Shown here: positions 9,901 to 17,332 of the stretch, one piece after another
How positions within the stretch are numbered: position 1 is the first letter of the stretch
Layout: the number at the start of each line of letters is the position of its first letter
Source of the DNA: Microcaldota archaeon
GTDB lineage: Archaea; Micrarchaeota; Micrarchaeia; Anstonellales; J096
DNA length: 36,053 nucleotides
Direction of reading: 5' to 3'
NCBI GenBank assembly: GCA_015522475.1
Contig: WAMF01000001.1
Span: 1-36,053, forward strand
The notes under the pieces: model-generated
The model's database searches: none
What the model saw: only the letters and a program-made list of their open reading frames with translations
What the model was told of the DNA's origin: nothing
Translations under genes and position numbers: made by a program

Positions 9901-11571
9901 GCAGAGAACTCGCTTAACTTAACGTTAAGGCACATCAACGCCACAAACAACAGCTATGGCATACTCTTCATGAATACATCCAACAGCTTAATCGAAGACA
10001 ACTACCTATGCCTAAACGCTATCAAAGGCATATTTCTCGACAGCAACTCCCACAATAACCATGGTAGTTACAATACAGGCGAAGTGAATGGCAAAGGCAA
10101 CAACGCCGTCTCAGCAAATCCCTGCTACAGCATACCATCGAATACACTACCCTCCAAAGAACGCCCGCGAAAGATGGCTGTAGAAGCAAAAACAGACGGC
10201 AAAGGCGACATACTCATAACTGTCAAAGACAAAGTTAAAGGAAAACCGCTCGAAGATGCAAGAGTCCTTTTAAAGGAGATGTCGTCGGCAGTTAACAGCT
10301 ACATAAAAGTCTTGTACACAGATGACGAAGGGCAAGCATGGTTCAAAGTGCCACACTCCTCCAAATACCTCTTGCGCATAAGAAAAGATGGTTACTCAAC
10401 GTACGAAGAATACATTACAGTGGAGATCTCAACGCAGAACTCCATAAACATTCAATGGAAAGCTGACAGCAAGCAGTGCACGCTTAATATAAGCGCCACA
10501 GTATTAGAAAATGGTCAAACAACAGATGAAACGCCCAAAATTGAGGTGCTCAAAGACGGCGAGTTGATAAAAAGCAGAGTCACAAAACAGATGACGTTGG
10601 AAGGCGAAGGAACATACAGTGCGAAAGCAAGCTATGGAGACGCAAGCAAGAGCTTAACCCTCACATTAAGCTGCGAAAAGCCTCAGCCCACACTCACAGT
10701 AGAAGGCTCGGAGAAAGCAACAGTAGACGAGGCTGTAAAGCTAACTCTCTATTACACAAACAAGACACCTGCAGACCACATAAATGTCTATGTAGAAAAG
10801 GGTGAAGAAAGCTGGGCATACATAACAGACGAAAATGGGCAAGTTGTATTCACACCCTTCACGCCCGGAAACTACACCTACAAAGCAGAATATCCTATTG
10901 AAAACAAACTCGTAACTCGCGTGTATGCAAAAGCAACGGCCTTACAAAACGCCACCAATGCATCCAATGCCCCAACCAATGAAACGACTAATTCATCAAC
11001 AAACAAAAACATGTCTCTGAGCCCAGGTTCTGCGAAGGGCTCTGTGAATGCTAGCAAGGGAAGTGGAGAAGAAAATGAAACTGCTAATGCTGGTGGCAAG
11101 AATCAAACCAATGCTAGCGCAGCTCTCAAAGAAACGGAGCTCAGCAAAACGGGCTCAGAGCTTTTCACAAAAGCGCTAACAGTGGAGGTTGACGAGAACC
11201 ACTATATCGTAGTTAAGCCCAATATAAGCGCTCCGTACAAACTCCGCGTATATAGGGATGGTCAGGTTGTATATGAGACGACAGCTAACGGCACGGCAGT
11301 CATAAAAGGCTTAGATCCAGGCAAGTACAGAGTGGAAGTGCTCTCACAAAACAACTTAGAAGACATAAAAACGGAGCTCGTAAAGAAAAATGTTTGGGCA
11401 CGATATCTGCCCTTTATAATCGGCACGCTCGTGGGTATAGTAGCTATACTTCTTGCATTGGCGGCATGGAATAAGTTCTCCAAAGGAAAACGAGGCAAAG
11501 GATGGCAGAGCAGACATCATGAGAAAGGCGGGGCTTATAGCTTCACAAGCAAAGATTTGGAAAATCTCTAA
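3994..11571 (+). CDS. Giant (2525 aa) LamG / beta-helix / Ig-like surface protein with C-terminal anchor
   Basis: Probable extracellular adhesin or carbohydrate-binding surface protein. Domain order, approximate residues: signal peptide 1-31; N-terminal module to about 110, shared with the left-edge protein; LamG-like domain 119-326; second LamG-like domain 349-546; FSSSSWSSW module; NosD-like beta-helix 633-1046; a separate jelly-roll-like domain 1099-1326 (YDTFNGSDVNTSLWNVY); a second, longer beta-helix 1336-2033; three Ig-like or carboxypeptidase-regulatory-like domains about 2060-2306; a Ser/Thr/Asn-rich linker about 2309-2386; a last Ig-like domain; a transmembrane helix about 2469-2492; a basic tail. 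N-X-S/T sequons are very dense, suggesting heavy N-glycosylation. No catalytic motif was recognised. By eye the LamG portion favours T-ending codons and the second helix favours C- and A-ending codons, which may mean a mosaic origin. Extracellular orientation is inferred from the signal and anchor. Confidence 0.9.
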   Translation: MQFELFKHRVGLFILVWSIFSGATLSLSFATTYQDTPYTLPRGIDYIANTSYRTNATYSGVTLANETPYKYFTNGTYLSRTFWTSTIQSTNWITPEHWDNLTYNLTNCSGEEVPLYDSNLVAFWRFNGNVDDGLGNYNGTLNGDASYTSGKYNDGVALDGDGDYITLPATPETTSYTISIWFKPAVEINSSTTSNITLFQSSGENPDIYIMWRHDWAPGKLIFRSYVSSSNYDNLMTATDDWKANIWYNVVITYDGSTKKIYVNGVLENTSTTSDARDPGGTDAHVLGAYYDSGEYKRFFNGSIDYVVMYKRTLSAEEIQKLYNSDTVHCNISFRYRTTNTTDHDFDTTNLTGYWKLDWNLKDNVTGASGTAYNGASPYDHGLFGGAYSFDGQDDYIDIGEGSPAGSLTYAVWVNPSSKTTSMQYFMAVQNSGNPGNRLLRTVEDGRIEWEVVNDNGTITGVYGPQLTPGWHYVVGVLDTENSVIKLYLDGELVDSAAISGSFNTVLNDLQIGKRPDRDDYYFKGLIDSLRVYNRTLSSQEIKELYYHADFSSSSWSSWQTGDTIILNTTSDYLQYEAKLETDNPLASPKLTTVNISATDEDIGYVNFTDSNTWHGRVTQDTSGDYHVWANITLCPTQQLVEGHYIYVEANNIIFDFNGGELTGTNTDTYHYDGNIIIVQDKHNLTFYNFSLYHLGGWIGVMTNNSQNVKFIGNGNLDTFYALFKSYNSTNITFANMSTANTFSSFMDLAILNDNTSNVIINNVSVGYCKFQLVSGNKFYNLNITNVDMHDGSILAAAWGNVGYIPAANIFIENVSMEPGHATNVVKLDNGGDFIENVTLRNIYYHGKVTTHSNNGLWLHRVKNLIIKNVSLTKSNGISTLLYLIGVKNATVKDVYLNQTSGVGASIVDPNGKVILENITIENARIGLSVGELARYTGEPITLSDIHINHVYIGISTSFSNYDSNNLHTSQIYVNDSYIAIRADLRAKSTPLSDIHVTNSKAFVVAADSEAQDLSINGLWVENATEPLIYAHEASNIQITNMHVSDIQSMPYYSFNNELQRTAVEISGASKDYIPFELYYNAPPGTPITNKYSIRDLFDLYDTFNGSDVNTSLWNVYKSASTTYSVSNGCLNSDNGYFQLKQKALLPNWRTRGLESVWIWGEFSPTDDNFVMYGFSSGYSTYIHTYNNTTTMACYNVWQTLLDEPFLRNESKSTLYGLNYFAKRPANNSDYKIYANFVLYKNNTYLTYNYTRAGYKWSAGAGYLLIQLNPNNGGPYTPQKLCGVLYGRGADYGSYYITPETSGNWSIAGASYNRKRELAMKLIDYYYAIHMSQGPLFIPNSELGGNLYVASKYSMYLSNSSLSISSSDIEMNTGIYANDSNVSINNSSISGQFIDGHAVFTLANSNASFSNGNINATTYSNEKAPLMDDTSLNALLTLSNSSLYNSTLPSRSPSATLDITNMELINCSDYELQSGDIFANITLINSTRFEVRGGNISNITIQGGENVLTFLGMGSAASISNAGNTHVEETSGFALRIKDMQGVTIPANTTISVSNSTYAIYLQNVTDATLQDLNLTNNSYNLFIENSSGLSIANTQIIGGDYGLWLISTQNLEAKNTTRIDGVAIGLHIKASSHVKADARGLSTQTTPPLPSVQNKTLIAIDSSDITLANGSIGNITLVNASLYLENANFTALLNAEHVNGTALSGRNVTGCIQLKINDVRTALNLTESDICLEGETSSTNMALLLTNGSANISNLNSSAPLVLISSNLSLSNKPVVINATNSTLHLYNITDNLASTLANASFLLLTKTNATLVDSALSNGTLLAENSTESQLTIENTTLSNVSVFGGNTTFNMTNTTLEAVTQFSARAAHVVGLSLINSSHITLRNLNGSNISINGGEDALVLTDRLNASIMNVENVADCGITLEAAYGNISNLSATGLGNYSALCIHNSSNLSIEEVSLTNFTSAIKAENSLNLTLRHINATNNSYGILFMNTSNSLIEDNYLCLNAIKGIFLDSNSHNNHGSYNTGEVNGKGNNAVSANPCYSIPSNTLPSKERPRKMAVEAKTDGKGDILITVKDKVKGKPLEDARVLLKEMSSAVNSYIKVLYTDDEGQAWFKVPHSSKYLLRIRKDGYSTYEEYITVEISTQNSINIQWKADSKQCTLNISATVLENGQTTDETPKIEVLKDGELIKSRVTKQMTLEGEGTYSAKASYGDASKSLTLTLSCEKPQPTLTVEGSEKATVDEAVKLTLYYTNKTPADHINVYVEKGEESWAYITDENGQVVFTPFTPGNYTYKAEYPIENKLVTRVYAKATALQNATNASNAPTNETTNSSTNKNMSLSPGSAKGSVNASKGSGEENETANAGGKNQTNASAALKETELSKTGSELFTKALTVEVDENHYIVVKPNISAPYKLRVYRDGQVVYETTANGTAVIKGLDPGKYRVEVLSQNNLEDIKTELVKKNVWARYLPFIIGTLVGIVAILLALAAWNKFSKGKRGKGWQSRHHEKGGAYSFTSKDLENL

Positions 11572-11657
11572 AAAGTTTATGTGGTTGTAAAAGAAAGAAG
11601 AGAGGGTAAAAATTGTGAATGTGGGTAGAGGAAGTGAATTAGAATTGGATGCTGGCG

Positions 11658-11667
11658 AATTAAAAAG
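11658..11667 (+). promoter_or_regulatory. TATA-like box for the DUF523 gene
   Basis: AATTAAAAAG is centred about 22 nt before the ATG at 11684. It supports that internal ATG over the upstream in-frame start near 11615. Confidence 0.45.
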
Positions 11668-11683
11668 AAAAAGAGATGGTAAA

Positions 11684-12163
11684 ATGATAATAGTAAGTAT
11701 GTGTCTCGCAGGAATAAAATGCAATTACAAGGGCCAATCTAAGCCTAATAAAAAAGTTATAGAGCTCATAAAGAGAGGTAAAGCAATTCCTGTCTGTCCA
11801 GAGCAACTGGGTGGGTTGCCTACTCCAAGGAGTGGAGCTAGAATACTCTCTGGAAAGGGGGAGGATGTTTTAGATGGGAAAACAAAAGTAATTAGTGACG
11901 ATGAGAAGGATGTCACTGAGAATTATTTAAGAGGCGCAGAGTTAACACTAACGGTGTGCAAGGAGCATGAAGCCCATGTAGCCATTTTGAAACAGGGTAG
12001 TCCCTCCTGTGGTAAAGGAAATACTCAAGGGGGAGAAAAAGAGAGAAAATTGGTTAATGGGGATGGTGTAACAGTAGCACTTCTAAAGAGAAATGGTATA
12101 TTTATCTACAGTGAAGAGGACCTAGAAAATGATGAAATCTGGGAAAAACTCCAAGCCAAATAA
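11684..12163 (+). CDS. DUF523 family protein (TudS-like Fe-S desulfurase relative)
   Basis: 159 residues from ATG 11684. This start gives MIIVSMCLAGIKCNYKG, which matches the usual N-terminus of DUF523 proteins; an upstream start at 11615 would add 23 residues without family support. Conserved cysteines are Cys7, Cys13, Cys38 (VCPEQLGGLPTPR) and Cys109 (GSPSCG). In characterised DUF523 members such as thiouracil desulfurase TudS, three conserved cysteines hold a [4Fe-4S] cluster that removes sulfur from thiolated nucleobases. The same chemistry here is inference from the family. The gene stands alone, downstream of the giant surface protein and with its own TATA-like box. Confidence 0.85.
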   Translation: MIIVSMCLAGIKCNYKGQSKPNKKVIELIKRGKAIPVCPEQLGGLPTPRSGARILSGKGEDVLDGKTKVISDDEKDVTENYLRGAELTLTVCKEHEAHVAILKQGSPSCGKGNTQGGEKERKLVNGDGVTVALLKRNGIFIYSEEDLENDEIWEKLQAK

Positions 12164-12210
12164 CAAATAAGTGTACGAAGATTTGGTCTTAGCAATCAAG
12201 ACCCCTTTCC

Positions 12211-12218
12211 TTTTATTC
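12211..12218 (+). promoter_or_regulatory. TATA-like box for the methyltransferase gene
   Basis: TTTTATTC is centred about 26 nt before the ATG at 12240, where no ribosome binding site is visible, so a leaderless transcript is likely. Confidence 0.4.
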
Positions 12219-12239
12219 ATTTTGTAGCATGTAAAGGCC

Positions 12240-13106
12240 ATGCCTAAAAAAGTGGAAGGCCAAGAAGAGGAAAAGCTGAGCTTTCCCATCTATCTATACA
12301 AAGACCTCGTCGACCACATCCTGAGTGCAAAAGGCGAGGTTAAGCTCAGCTTGGATTTGGGCATTCATGTTAAAACCTACGAAGCACAGTCGTTGAAACG
12401 CGCTATTGGAGAGGAGATTCTAAAAAAGGTTAAGGACAACACTGTTCATGTGTACGACGGCAAAGAGCTCTTTAAACTAGCGACGTTCACAGACGGCTAC
12501 TATGCACTCAAAATGATAAAGGGCGAGCCCGTCTTGGAAATAAACGGCATACGAATGCACGTGTTCTCTGCCAGCGGTGTCTTCACATACGCCAAAAAGA
12601 TCGTGGAATGGTTAAAGGTAAAGAGAGGCGAACGCATCCTTGAAACATGCTTTGGCCAAGGCTATATAACAAGAGAGCTCGTGAAAAAAGGCGCGAATGT
12701 AGTGGGCTTTGAAATAAGCCCAGCTGTCTTGGACATAGCAGAGTGGAATCCATATAGCAAAGAGCTCTTCACAAATCCAAACGTCGTCATAAAAAACGAA
12801 GATGTGGTAGAAGGCATTAAAAAGCTAAAACGGCAAACCTTTGATAAAATTGTGCACGATCCACCTTCTATGCGAACAAGCCCCTATCTCTACTCAAGGC
12901 CTTTTTACAGGGAGCTCTACAGAGTAGCAAAGAAGCACACACTTCTCTACCATTATATAGGAAGCTTCGGTAAGAAAAAGGGTAAAAACATAAAAGAGGT
13001 TGTTGAACAAAGATTAGAGGAAGTGGGGTGGAAGGTCATAGCCTACAATGAAGCGTTGCAAGCCGTGTTGGCGAGGAAAAGTGAGATAGGTAAAAGAAAA
13101 AAATAA
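12240..13106 (+). CDS. Predicted archaeal SAM-dependent methyltransferase
   Basis: 288 residues. The first 120 or so residues form a separate N-terminal domain. A Rossmann-type methyltransferase follows, with motif I ERILETCFGQGYIT (about 131-144), motif II acidic residue in VVGFEIS (154-160), and a motif IV-like HDPPS at 206-210. The DPPS form of motif IV resembles enzymes that methylate nitrogen on nucleic acid bases or proteins. It appears to belong to the archaeal predicted-methyltransferase group COG2521; the substrate is unknown. The next gene, elp3, starts 33 nt downstream on the same strand, so a tRNA or translation-related substrate is plausible but not shown. Confidence 0.75.
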   Translation: MPKKVEGQEEEKLSFPIYLYKDLVDHILSAKGEVKLSLDLGIHVKTYEAQSLKRAIGEEILKKVKDNTVHVYDGKELFKLATFTDGYYALKMIKGEPVLEINGIRMHVFSASGVFTYAKKIVEWLKVKRGERILETCFGQGYITRELVKKGANVVGFEISPAVLDIAEWNPYSKELFTNPNVVIKNEDVVEGIKKLKRQTFDKIVHDPPSMRTSPYLYSRPFYRELYRVAKKHTLLYHYIGSFGKKKGKNIKEVVEQRLEEVGWKVIAYNEALQAVLARKSEIGKRKK

Positions 13107-13139
13107 AAAGGCAAAAAAAAATAACGGGTGAAGCAAAAA

Positions 13140-14567
13140 ATGAATAATGTAAAGGATGTCGATGAAAAAATAGTCGATGCCAGAAAGAAGAAGCTGGAAA
13201 GGAAAGAAAAGCGGGAGAAAGAACAGAAGAAGCAAGAGCTGCCCAAAAAAGCCATAAGCGGTGTCTTCCCCCTAAGTGTAGCTATTCCACCCTATCCTTG
13301 CCCATTCAATTGTGCATACTGTCCCACCTTCCCAGGTATTCCGAAAAGTTACGTTCCGGACAGCCCGGCAGTAAAACGGTATAAAGATAACAAATGGAAG
13401 ATAAAAGAGACGATACGCTCGCGTATAGAGCGCATGGAAAGATTAGGCACGCCGACAGACAAAGTCGAGCTCATATTAATAGGCGGAACGTTTTTAGCCC
13501 TGCCAAAAGCCATAAAGGAAGCATTCATAAAAGAGATATATGAAGCTCTTAATGAAAAGGCTAGCTCAACTTTAGACGAGGCTGTAAAGGCAAACGAAAA
13601 AGCAAAGCACAGAGCCGTAGCCTTATGCATAGAAACAAGGCCCGACGTCATAAACGTAGAGGAAATGCTCCGCTACGGCACCACCAGAGTGGAAATAGGT
13701 GTACAAGCCATAGACGACGCTATACTAAAACTTGTCAACAGAGGGCATGGTGTTGCCAAAGTAAAGGAAGCAACGGCCCTTCTGAAGGACGCGGGTTTCA
13801 AAGTTGGTTATCATATGATGCCCGCTTTGCCCGGAAGCACGCCGGAAAAGGATTTAGCTATGTATAGAGAGCTTTGGACCAACGAAGCCTTTAAGCCAGA
13901 TCAGATGAAGCTTTATCCTACGTTGGTTATAAAGAACGCTGAATTGGAGAAATGGTACAAAGAGGGAAGGTACAAGCCTTATCCAGAGGACGTGATAAAA
14001 AAGCTGCTTCATGACATGCTTCTCATGACACCGCGCTACGTGCGCGTTGTGCGTGTTATGCGCGATATACCCAAGCGCTGGATTGTAGCAGGGACAATAC
14101 ACACCCATCTCCGCATGGAGGCAGAGAGCAACAAAGCAAAGGAAATACGAAGCAGAGAAATTGGCTACAGAATGAAGAGGGGTTACACACCTAAGCCCTG
14201 GCACTTAAAGACATACGAATACACAGCTAGCAAAGGTAAGGAGTTTTTTATAGAAGCTGTGGACGAGAACGACGTGCTTTATGGCCTAATACGGCTCCGT
14301 TTCCCCCATAAAATAGTTATAGATGAATTGGAAAATCACGCGATTATAAGAGAACTTCATGTGTATGGGCCTGCAGCTCGTATAGGTAGCAAAAGCGAGA
14401 CACAACACAGAGGCATAGGCAAGGCCCTTCTAGCTAGAGCAGAAGAGATTGCTAAAGAAGCATACGACGACATAGCAGTTATAAGCGGCGTGGGTGTAAG
14501 AGAATATTATAGGAAAAGAGGTTATACTTTAGGCAAATACTACATGCACAAGCGGCTTAAAGGCTAA
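13140..14567 (+). CDS. elp3: Elp3: tRNA uridine-34 carboxymethyl-forming radical SAM/acetyltransferase
   Basis: 475 residues from ATG 13140. GGGTGA eight nt upstream serves as ribosome binding site, which favours this ATG over the GTG at 13128 that overlaps it. Radical SAM domain: the Fe-S cysteines are Cys54, Cys58 and Cys61 in PYPCPFNCAYCPTFPG, followed by family blocks LILIGGTFLALP, IETRPD, RVEIGVQAIDD, HMMPALPGST and LYPTLVI. C-terminal GNAT domain: RELHVYGPAA, HRGIGKALL, VISGVGVREYYRKRGY. Archaeal Elp3 acts alone to modify the wobble uridine of tRNAs using acetyl-CoA and SAM. The protein is a little shorter at the N-terminus than many archaeal Elp3s, and its cysteine spacing is CX3CX2C. 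It probably shares a transcript with the methyltransferase upstream. Confidence 0.95.
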   Translation: MNNVKDVDEKIVDARKKKLERKEKREKEQKKQELPKKAISGVFPLSVAIPPYPCPFNCAYCPTFPGIPKSYVPDSPAVKRYKDNKWKIKETIRSRIERMERLGTPTDKVELILIGGTFLALPKAIKEAFIKEIYEALNEKASSTLDEAVKANEKAKHRAVALCIETRPDVINVEEMLRYGTTRVEIGVQAIDDAILKLVNRGHGVAKVKEATALLKDAGFKVGYHMMPALPGSTPEKDLAMYRELWTNEAFKPDQMKLYPTLVIKNAELEKWYKEGRYKPYPEDVIKKLLHDMLLMTPRYVRVVRVMRDIPKRWIVAGTIHTHLRMEAESNKAKEIRSREIGYRMKRGYTPKPWHLKTYEYTASKGKEFFIEAVDENDVLYGLIRLRFPHKIVIDELENHAIIRELHVYGPAARIGSKSETQHRGIGKALLARAEEIAKEAYDDIAVISGVGVREYYRKRGYTLGKYYMHKRLKG

Positions 14568-14689
14568 AAATCGGGTATAGGCGACGAGATTAGATGGTAT
14601 AAAAAAAGGCAGTGGGAAAAAGAAAGAAGAAAAGAGTACCATTCTACCTATTTTTGTTGGAGTCTGCTACTTCTCTTCTTACGCCCCTT

Positions 14690-15490
14690 TTAACCCTTTT
14701 TGCGCTTTTCTGACTTTGTTGTTATAACCTTCGTCGCGTCACCTTTTGTAAAGGCCTTGAGGATTTCTAAAGGCAACGTAATAACGTACTTCGTGCTCTG
14801 ATCTGAGCTTATGTCGGAGAGCGTCTGAAGTGTCCTAAGATGGAGTGCACCTTCACTGCTTGAGAGAATTTCTGCTGCTTTTGCTAGGTTCTTCGCCGCT
14901 ATAACCTCTCCTTCACTTTTGATGATAGAGCCGCGTTTTTCTCTCTCAGCTTCTGCCTGTCTTGCCATAGCCCTTTTCATATTGGCTGGCAATTCTATGT
15001 CCTGTAGCTTTATGGCTGTGATGTCGACACCCCAAGCCTCTGTCTCTGCATCGACCATTTCTTTAATCTGCTTTGCAATACCTTCTCTATCTGTAAGCAC
15101 GTTGTCCAATTCACGCTCGCCGACAATATCTCTCAAAGCTGTCTGGCCGTATTGAGCCACAGCATATACATAGTCGCGTATCTTAAGCACAGCCTTCTCA
15201 GGATCATCTACACGCATATAGACAACGGCATTGATGTTAACGGGCACGTTGTCTTTTGTCATAACCTCTTGTTTTGGTATATCTACAGTCGTTATACGCG
15301 TGTCCACTATGCGCAAGGTCTGGAAAAAGGGCACTATAACATGCCAACCCGGCCCTAAAACTTTAGAAAAGCGCCCCATTGTAAAGAGTATGCCTCTTTG
15401 GTATTCCATAACCTGCCGTATGCACATGAACAAAAGAACCGCCGCTATACCTACAATGGTCCAAAAGCAAAAACTAAGAAAGCCTAGCAT
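14690..15490 (-). CDS. SPFH/band-7 family slipin-like membrane protein
   Basis: 266 residues. One N-terminal membrane helix (about 10-27) is followed by a stomatin/slipin core: EYQRGILFTMGRFSKVLGPGWHVIVPF, then VDTRITTVDIP and QTALRDIVGERELDNVL. A charged coiled segment rich in Ala/Glu (MKRAMARQAEAEREKRG) and a basic tail complete it. Slipins assemble on the inner membrane face into microdomain scaffolds, often with an NfeD-type protease partner; no nfeD is visible here. GGTGA lies 4 nt before the ATG as ribosome binding site. The protein converges with elp3 and lies downstream of secD with its own leader. The length is typical of prokaryotic slipins. Confidence 0.9.
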   Translation of the reverse strand: MLGFLSFCFWTIVGIAAVLLFMCIRQVMEYQRGILFTMGRFSKVLGPGWHVIVPFFQTLRIVDTRITTVDIPKQEVMTKDNVPVNINAVVYMRVDDPEKAVLKIRDYVYAVAQYGQTALRDIVGERELDNVLTDREGIAKQIKEMVDAETEAWGVDITAIKLQDIELPANMKRAMARQAEAEREKRGSIIKSEGEVIAAKNLAKAAEILSSSEGALHLRTLQTLSDISSDQSTKYVITLPLEILKAFTKGDATKVITTKSEKRKKG

Positions 15491-15581
15491 TATCTCACCA
15501 TAGAGGTATAGAGGCTAAGGTTTTTATGGGTTGGGGTGATGTTGCACTAGTTTCGTGTTAGTCGAGATCCACGTATCTTTC

Positions 15582-17303
15582 TCAATCCTCTTTACCAAAG
15601 AGTTTTTCGACAAGAGCGGCATAGGCTGGCCTACTGACAAGCGCACCAAGTATGTATGAGAGAATCGTCGTTATGGCGAAGCCTATAACCTCCACTATAT
15701 GCGTAAAGAAGAGAGGGAAGAAAACAAGTATGGCCAATACAACGTTGTTGTTTATGATTTCAAAGGCCTTCTTCAGCGCCTCCCTTCCAGAGAGACCCTT
15801 CAACAGCTCATCTGTTATAATAATTTGAGCGTCGATGCTGACACCAACTGCCGCTATAAGACCTGCCATGGCTGAGAGGTCTATCGTGAAAGCGCCGACT
15901 GTTGCAATCAAAACAATGAGCTCTGTGAGCGTTATGGCCAATATGGGCACAACAAGTTTCATAGAGCGATACCTGAGGGCTATGAATAGGGAGACAGCTA
16001 TTATAGCTGCTATAAGACCTTGAATAGAGTAGTTCAAAAACTTTTCGCCCAAAGGAGCGGGGATGACCTCCTTACTTCCGACATAGAGCTTAACAGGGAA
16101 TGCACCGCCCTTAAGGACAGAAATAAGAAGTTTCTCTGTGTCCTTTATGTAATTCACCTTGTCATTATAAGTTAAGTCTCTCGGAGCGCTACCCGTAATT
16201 TGGTAGAGGAGACTTATGCTTCCGTCTGTAACAGAAGGATTTAAGAGCGGAGCAGACATGAGACCCACGGCTTTCCACTTGTCAGGATAAGGCGTGCCAC
16301 TCCTAGAAACATAAACAGATGGTAGCAGATCTTTTTCAGAAACGCACTTGCAGCTTATGTTATAAGTAGAGAGATTCATCTTTTCTGCAATTTCCTTCGT
16401 CGCTATAACTTGTGTTGTCTTTAAGCTTGAAACAGGCGTCGTATCTAAAGCAAGATAGACAACACCTTTACTGTCGCGTAGGCTCTTTTGAAGAGCACTG
16501 TATAGGTCAATAGGATTCACGCTTATATTGAGAGGCGCATATTGAGCTGAGAGGTTTTTTGCCTCCTCTTCAAGCCACTTTGATGGGAGGATTACTGTTG
16601 TATTATACGGCTTGTCCAAAAACATGAATAGGGGCATGTTTGCCTTCCCTTTAACTTTCTCTGCAAAGTTCTCTGCTGCTGCCTTTGTTATGGAGAAGCT
16701 CACACCCCAGTCCGCTCCCTGGAGATAAGCAGCGGGCACAGCTGCAACAGTGCCTGGAATGATGTCTTTACCTTCAAGAACAACTTTACCATCAACAACC
16801 GCCCTAAACACACCCTGTGTAGATGTAACCTTCTCAACTCTGTTCACGAGTTGTTCATTGCCAGCAGGCACTTCTATAAAAATCCTATCATTACCTATGG
16901 CTTTAACAACAACCTGCTCCATACCTAGAGAGGATAGCCTCGCCTTAAGCTTACTCACAATCTCTTGCATAGTGTTTGAATCCACAGGATGAGAAAGTGT
17001 GATGGGCATGCGTATACCGCCTTTAAAGTCGATACCGAGGCGAATACCATTAGCCCCCACATTCACAAGAGCCAAGAACAAAAGAGAGACAAGCAAAAAG
17101 ATCTTCTCTTCATTGTTTTCTGCATAGTGCGAAAGTCCTCCGTAAACAAATATAGCTAAGATCAACGTAAGGCCAGAAACCTTTGGCCAAAGCAGAATCA
17201 TGACAGTGAATATGAGCGTTAGTAAAACAAGCAAGCTGTTGTACTTCTTAAAGCGCTCAACAACATTTACAAAACCACTTGTGAAGTCGCTTATGCCAGC
17301 CAT
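15582..17303 (-). CDS. secD: Protein-export membrane protein SecD
   Basis: 573 residues from ATG 17303. GGTGA six nt upstream decides for this ATG rather than the GTG at 17312 that overlaps the ribosome binding site. Hydrophobic helices lie at about 21-80, then the DFKGGI motif (about 92-97) that opens the large extracytoplasmic domain. Five C-terminal helices form the RND-type membrane bundle (for example GLIAAVGVSIDAQIIITDELLKGL). SecD works with SecF to help polypeptides leave the Sec translocon; archaea lack SecA, so the driving mechanism differs from bacteria. secF ends 29 nt upstream on the same strand, giving the usual archaeal secF-secD order. Confidence 0.95.
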   Translation of the reverse strand: MAGISDFTSGFVNVVERFKKYNSLLVLLTLIFTVMILLWPKVSGLTLILAIFVYGGLSHYAENNEEKIFLLVSLLFLALVNVGANGIRLGIDFKGGIRMPITLSHPVDSNTMQEIVSKLKARLSSLGMEQVVVKAIGNDRIFIEVPAGNEQLVNRVEKVTSTQGVFRAVVDGKVVLEGKDIIPGTVAAVPAAYLQGADWGVSFSITKAAAENFAEKVKGKANMPLFMFLDKPYNTTVILPSKWLEEEAKNLSAQYAPLNISVNPIDLYSALQKSLRDSKGVVYLALDTTPVSSLKTTQVIATKEIAEKMNLSTYNISCKCVSEKDLLPSVYVSRSGTPYPDKWKAVGLMSAPLLNPSVTDGSISLLYQITGSAPRDLTYNDKVNYIKDTEKLLISVLKGGAFPVKLYVGSKEVIPAPLGEKFLNYSIQGLIAAIIAVSLFIALRYRSMKLVVPILAITLTELIVLIATVGAFTIDLSAMAGLIAAVGVSIDAQIIITDELLKGLSGREALKKAFEIINNNVVLAILVFFPLFFTHIVEVIGFAITTILSYILGALVSRPAYAALVEKLFGKED

Positions 17304-17332
17304 ATAACTCACCTACAACAGCGAAAACAGCA

